A stretch of 64,000 nucleotides of DNA from Pseudomonas triclosanedens (lineage in GTDB: Bacteria; Pseudomonadota; Gammaproteobacteria; Pseudomonadales; Pseudomonadaceae): the NCBI RefSeq assembly GCF_026686735.1, contig NZ_CP113432.1, positions 2,407,001 to 2,471,000 on the forward strand, given 5' to 3'. The notes beneath the pieces are model-generated. The model had not been told where the DNA came from. It saw only the letters and a program-made list of their open reading frames with translations, and made no database searches. Of the stretch, positions 61,006 to 64,000 are shown one piece after another. Every line of letters begins with the position of its first letter. The stretch's first letter is position 1. Both the position numbers and the translations under genes were made by a program.

Positions 61006-62163
61006 TCAGCGTCCGCCCATGATCGCGATGTAGTCCTGCGTCCATCGGCTGTAGGGCACGCACTGTCCCTGGTCGCACTTGGCCTGCGGGGTTTTCCAGA
61101 AGGCGATGCGGTCGAACTGGTCATAGCCGTTGGTGGCGCAGCCCTGGGGGCCGAGCAACTGGCTGCCGCTGCAGCCGGCGGGCGAGGCGGGGACCGAGCC
61201 GAACCAGGCGGCGACGTCGCCCTGGACCTTGGGTTCCAGCGACCAGTTCAGCCACTTGTAGGCGCAGGTCGGGTGCTTGGCGTCGACGTGCATCATGGTG
61301 GTGTCGGCCCAGCCGGTAACGCCTTCCACCGGGATGGTCGATTCGATCGGCTGCTTCTCGCCGAGCAGCGCGTTGACCTGGTAGGGCCACGAGCCGGAGG
61401 CGGCCACGCCTTCGTTCTTGAAGTCGCTCATCTGCACCGTCGCATCATGCCAGTAGCGGTGGATCAGCCTCTGCTGCTCGCGCAGCAGCTTCAGCGTGGC
61501 GGCGTACTGTTCCTCGTTGAGCTCGTAGGGGTCCTGGATGCCCAGCGCGGGCTGGGTGGTCTTCAGGTACAGCGCGGCGTCGGCGATGTAGATCGGCCCG
61601 TCGTAGGCCTGTACGCGGCCCTTGTTGCTCTTGCCGTCGGGAAGTTTCTGCTCGGTGAACACCACGCTCCAACTGAGCGGAGCCTTGGGGAATACCTTGG
61701 TGTTGTACATCAGCACGTTCGGCCCCCACTGGTACGGCGTGCCGTAGTGCGCGCCGTCCACCGTGTGCCACGGCGCGTCCTGCAAGCGCTTGTCGACGTT
61801 CTTCCAGTTGGGGATCAGCGAGACGTTGATCGGCTGCACGCGCTTGCCGTAGACCAGCCGCAGCGAGGCGTCGCCGGAGGCGGTGACCAGATCGTAGCCG
61901 CCCTTGGCCATGAGGCTGACCATTTCGTCCGAGGTGGCGGCGGTCTTCACGTTGACCTTGCACCCGGTGTCCTTCTCGAACTGGGTCACCCAGTCGTAAT
62001 TCTTGTCGCTTTCGCCGCGTTCGATGTAGCCGGGCCAGGCGATGATATCGAGGGCGCCTTCGGGTTGGCCCAGTTGCTTGAGCGCCTCGGCGGCCTGGAG
62101 AGAGGCGCTGCATAGCAGGCTGACGCTGGCGAAGGCCAGCGCCGCGAATTTCATTGATGACAT
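61006..62163 (-). CDS. Polyamine-type periplasmic solute-binding protein (YdcS-like)
   Basis: This 385-residue protein has a signal peptide (MSSMKFAALAFASVSLLCS, cleavage near LQAAE) and the family 1 spermidine/putrescine-binding fold: DIIAWPGYIERGESD near the start, YDLVTASGDASLRLVYG, and PYQWGPNVLMYN in the ligand cleft. The C terminus has the extra Cys-rich part typical of YdcS-type proteins (GCSGSQL, GCATNGYDQF, CDQGQCVPY). It captures the substrate for the importer. GGAG precedes ATG 62163. First gene of the operon, divergent from the ATP-grasp gene. Confidence 0.93.
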   Translation of the reverse strand: MSSMKFAALAFASVSLLCSASLQAAEALKQLGQPEGALDIIAWPGYIERGESDKNYDWVTQFEKDTGCKVNVKTAATSDEMVSLMAKGGYDLVTASGDASLRLVYGKRVQPINVSLIPNWKNVDKRLQDAPWHTVDGAHYGTPYQWGPNVLMYNTKVFPKAPLSWSVVFTEQKLPDGKSNKGRVQAYDGPIYIADAALYLKTTQPALGIQDPYELNEEQYAATLKLLREQQRLIHRYWHDATVQMSDFKNEGVAASGSWPYQVNALLGEKQPIESTIPVEGVTGWADTTMMHVDAKHPTCAYKWLNWSLEPKVQGDVAAWFGSVPASPAGCSGSQLLGPQGCATNGYDQFDRIAFWKTPQAKCDQGQCVPYSRWTQDYIAIMGGR

Positions 62164-62362
62164 GGGACGACTCCTGTTGTTCTAGGTTCTTGGAGCCTCT
62201 GCGGCCGAACCGCGCCGAAAGTTGGCACCCAGTTGACAGCAGCGCGCCCAACTCCGAAGGGCACGCTCTTGCAGCGTAGTTCTGGCCCCAGTGGCTGACA
62301 AGAACGCCTCCCGGCGCCTTACGGCCCCAAACGGGGCGTGCTGCGGGAGCGAGCCTTGCGTT

Positions 62363-62381
62363 GCGCACCAATCGGGTGCGC
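62363..62381. promoter_or_regulatory. NtrC-type enhancer site
   Basis: Perfect 7-bp inverted repeat GCGCACC-N5-GGTGCGC, which contains the GCACC-N5-GGTGC core of the NtrC consensus (TGCACC-N5-GGTGCA). Its centre is about 86 bp upstream of the start site predicted for the adjacent sigma-54 promoter, a typical enhancer distance. Confidence 0.7.
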
Positions 62382-62431
62382 GGTCTTTCGTGGCGTATCG
62401 CAAGCCATTGAAAAATGAGGGAACAGGCCCC

Positions 62432-62446
62432 TGGCACGGGGCTTGC
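62432..62446 (+). promoter_or_regulatory. Sigma-54 (RpoN) promoter of the ATP-grasp gene
   Basis: TGGCACG-N4-TTGC matches the sigma-54 -24/-12 consensus at every core position, with GG and GC ten bases apart. Transcription should start near 62458, about 32 bases before ATG 62490. Confidence 0.8.
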
Positions 62447-62489
62447 CACGACTTCTTTGCCGAGCACGAGCGGCCGCAAGGAGTTCAGG

Positions 62490-63899
62490 ATGGCACGGGT
62501 TTTCTATGATGAGATGCACGACGCCACCGGCGTCTGCCGACCCCATTACAGCGGCTTTGCCCGCTGGCTGGCGGACATGCCCGCGGAGCAGTTGCAACAG
62601 CGCCGCCGAGAGGCCGACCTGCTGTTCTACCGCGCAGGCATCACCTTTACCCTGTACGGCGATGATCAGGGCACCGAGCGCCTGATTCCCTTCGACACCA
62701 TCCCGCGCAGCATTCCCGCCAGCGAGTGGAAGATCATCGAGGCCGGGTGCATCCAGCGGGTGCAGGCGCTCAACCTGTTCCTCGCCGATCTCTACCACGA
62801 CCAGCTCATCCTCAAGGAAGGCCTGATCCCGCCCGAGCAGGTGCTGGCCAACGACCAGTACCAACTGGCGATGCAGGGGCTGGACGTGCCCGGCAATGTC
62901 TACGCGCATATCGCCGGCGTCGACCTGGTGCGAGATGGCAACGGCGCGTACTACGTGCTGGAGGACAACCTGCGAACCCCCAGCGGCGTCTCCTACATGC
63001 TGGAGAACCGCAAGATGATGATGCGCCTGTTCCCCGAGCTGTTCGGCGGCCAGCGCGTGGCGCCCATCGATCACTATCCGAACCTGCTGCTCGACACTCT
63101 GCGCCAGGCCAGCGAGGTGGAGCAGCCCAACGTCGTGGTGCTCACGCCGGGGCGCTTCAACAGCGCGTACTTCGAGCACGCCTTCCTGGCCCGCGAGATG
63201 GGCGTGGAGCTGGTGGAGGGCGCCGACCTGTTCGTCCGCGACGAGCGCGTCTACATGCGCACCACCGCCGGGCCGCAGCAGGTCGATGTGATCTATCGGC
63301 GGATCGACGACGACTTCCTCGACCCGCTGGCCTTCAACCCCGACTCCATGCTCGGTGTGCCCGGCCTGCTGGCGGCATACCGCGCCGGCAGCGTGGTGCT
63401 GGCCAATGCCATCGGCACCGGCGTGGCCGATGACAAGTCGGTGTATCCCTATGTGCCGGAAATGATCCGCTTCTACCTGGACGAGGAGCCCATCCTGCAC
63501 AACGTGCCGACCTGGCAGTGCCGCCGGCCGCAGGACCTGTCCCATGTACTGGCGCACCTGCCGGAACTGGTGGTCAAGGAAGCCCAGGGCTCCGGCGGTT
63601 ACGGCATGCTGGTGGGGCCGGCGGCGACCACCGCGGAGATCGAGGCCTTTCGCGCCCGCCTGATCGCGCGGCCGGAAGCCTACATCGCGCAGCCGACCCT
63701 GAGCCTGTCCACCTGCCCGATCTTCGTCGACAGCGGCATCGCCCCGCGTCATATCGACCTGCGCCCCTTTGTGCTGTCCGCGCCGGAGAACACCCGCCTC
63801 GTGCCGGGCGGGCTGACACGTGTGGCGCTGCGCGAAGGTTCGCTGGTCGTGAACTCGTCCCAGGGCGGCGGCACCAAGGACACCTGGGTAGTGGAGTAA
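62490..63899 (+). CDS. Circularly permuted ATP-grasp protein (DUF404/DUF407 type)
   Basis: This 469-residue protein belongs to the circularly permuted ATP-grasp family. Key parts are [19 protein letters not shown] (about residues 156-174, metal and ATP binding), PNVVVLTPG with [24 protein letters not shown] and, near the end, [13 protein letters not shown] and HIDLRPFVL. Such enzymes are proposed amide or peptide ligases found in operons with alpha-E and transglutaminase-like proteins; no reaction is established. AAGGAG precedes ATG 62490. An NtrC site and sigma-54 promoter lie directly upstream. Confidence 0.93.
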   Translation: MARVFYDEMHDATGVCRPHYSGFARWLADMPAEQLQQRRREADLLFYRAGITFTLYGDDQGTERLIPFDTIPRSIPASEWKIIEAGCIQRVQALNLFLADLYHDQLILKEGLIPPEQVLANDQYQLAMQGLDVPGNVYAHIAGVDLVRDGNGAYYVLEDNLRTPSGVSYMLENRKMMMRLFPELFGGQRVAPIDHYPNLLLDTLRQASEVEQPNVVVLTPGRFNSAYFEHAFLAREMGVELVEGADLFVRDERVYMRTTAGPQQVDVIYRRIDDDFLDPLAFNPDSMLGVPGLLAAYRAGSVVLANAIGTGVADDKSVYPYVPEMIRFYLDEEPILHNVPTWQCRRPQDLSHVLAHLPELVVKEAQGSGGYGMLVGPAATTAEIEAFRARLIARPEAYIAQPTLSLSTCPIFVDSGIAPRHIDLRPFVLSAPENTRLVPGGLTRVALREGSLVVNSSQGGGTKDTWVVE

Positions 63900-63967
63900 G
63901 CGATGCGCCCTCACCGTCACCCGCTGCGCCCCGAAAGACGCAAGGCAAGGAGGAGAAGGAGGTTGCG

Positions 63968-64000
63968 ATGAATGCCGATGAAACAGGGGTTTTGCCAGCT
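63968..64000 (+). CDS. Start of next gene in the ATP-grasp operon (truncated by window)
   Basis: ATG 63968 is preceded by a GGAGAAGGAGG stretch and opens a frame running to the window end (first residues MNADETGVLPA). It lies 68 bp after the ATP-grasp stop on the same strand. In this family the next gene is often an alpha-E-domain protein or a transglutaminase-like protein, but eleven residues do not allow an assignment. Confidence 0.5.
   Translation, partial: MNADETGVLPA

Larger units (their letters stand above)
62164..62489. other. Divergent regulatory region, polyamine operon/ATP-grasp gene
   Basis: This 326-bp region has no gene. It holds an NtrC-type dyad at 62363-62381 and a sigma-54 promoter at 62432-62446 facing right. 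The promoter is nearly palindromic (TGGCA...TGCCA), so a weaker sigma-54-like reading (TGGCAAG-N4-GTGC) exists on the minus strand toward the polyamine operon. A possible sigma-70 pair on the minus strand was too weak to assign. Confidence 0.7.

Noticed and set aside
62262-62280. Second sigma-54-like sequence (GGGCACG...TTGC) in the 62164-62489 gap
   Set aside because: It lacks a proper TGGCAC -24 element and lies over 200 bp from the ATP-grasp start.
62319-63920. 533-codon open frame antisense to the ATP-grasp gene
   Set aside because: No recognisable domain, and it crosses the sigma-54 promoter region. The plus-strand gene has an intact family pattern and ribosome binding site.
1-64000. 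tRNA, rRNA, CRISPR arrays, phage genes, transposases, toxin-antitoxin or integrase genes
   Set aside because: None was seen on either strand. The window looks like core and near-core chromosome, not a mobile island.

Overview
The window is a GC-rich (roughly two-thirds G+C), densely packed chromosomal segment of a Pseudomonas. The evidence is a complete mexT/mexS/mexEF-oprN efflux locus, the aroC-MFS-mtnB-mtnD-mtnC-alkA-speE neighbourhood, and strong GGAGG-type ribosome binding sites throughout. From memory of the PAO1 map, two stretches look like P. aeruginosa PA2491-PA2500 (about 1300-13600 here) and PA1673-PA1689 (about 31000-48000 here), which lie far apart in PAO1. The organism is therefore likely a relative in the P. 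aeruginosa / P. nitroreducens / P. citronellolis area rather than P. aeruginosa itself. No rRNA, tRNA, CRISPR array, prophage, insertion sequence or transposase was recognised.

Layout. 1-4600: the end of a GGDEF-EAL c-di-GMP protein, a LysR regulator, and a small operon of ankyrin protein, guanine-deaminase-like enzyme and CynX-type transporter. 4600-13660: a small membrane protein, then oprN, mexF, mexE and the regulator gene mexT on the minus strand, with mexS divergent. 13840-21720: GFA-family protein, lipoprotein, flavin reductase, HBM-type chemoreceptor, SulP transporter, CurA-like reductase and SDR. 21769-30800: P2-type cation ATPase, bile-acid/Na+ symporter-family protein, BenE- and LysE-type transporters, MarR regulator, PLP aminotransferase and GST. 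31000-38000: bacteriohemerythrin, double-Cache periplasmic protein, FolE, Smr protein, isochorismatase-like protein, PrmB, GNAT-like membrane protein and exported hydrolase. 37970-48000: chorismate synthase, transporter, methionine salvage (mtnB, mtnD, mtnC), two O6-alkylguanine repair proteins, AlkA, spermidine synthase and an LtaS-like phosphoglycerol transferase. 48190-56480: TSUP transporter, an AraC-BVMO-esterase-SDR cassette, VIT-like and EamA membrane proteins, an RraB-like protein and a glutamine amidotransferase. 56660-62160: a YdcSTUV-PatD-type polyamine uptake and catabolism operon. 62490-end: a circularly permuted ATP-grasp gene and the first codons of a following gene.

How the genes work together. 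SpeE releases methylthioadenosine, and the nearby mtnB, mtnD and mtnC recycle its methylthioribose part; mtnA and the nucleosidase/phosphorylase step are not in the window. AlkA and Ogt form a base-alkylation repair pair beside a second alkyltransferase. The BVMO, esterase and SDR can be read as alcohol to ketone to ester to hydrolysis products. The polyamine operon imports a putrescine-like amine and oxidises the derived aminoaldehyde.

The most striking regulatory signal is at 62363-62446, upstream of the ATP-grasp gene: an NtrC-type dyad followed about 60 bp later by a consensus sigma-54 promoter. It puts this poorly understood amidoligase-type system under predicted nitrogen control, next to a polyamine-scavenging operon. 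A second is a PmrA-type box with a -10 element before the LtaS-like gene. Both are read from sequence only and have not been tested.
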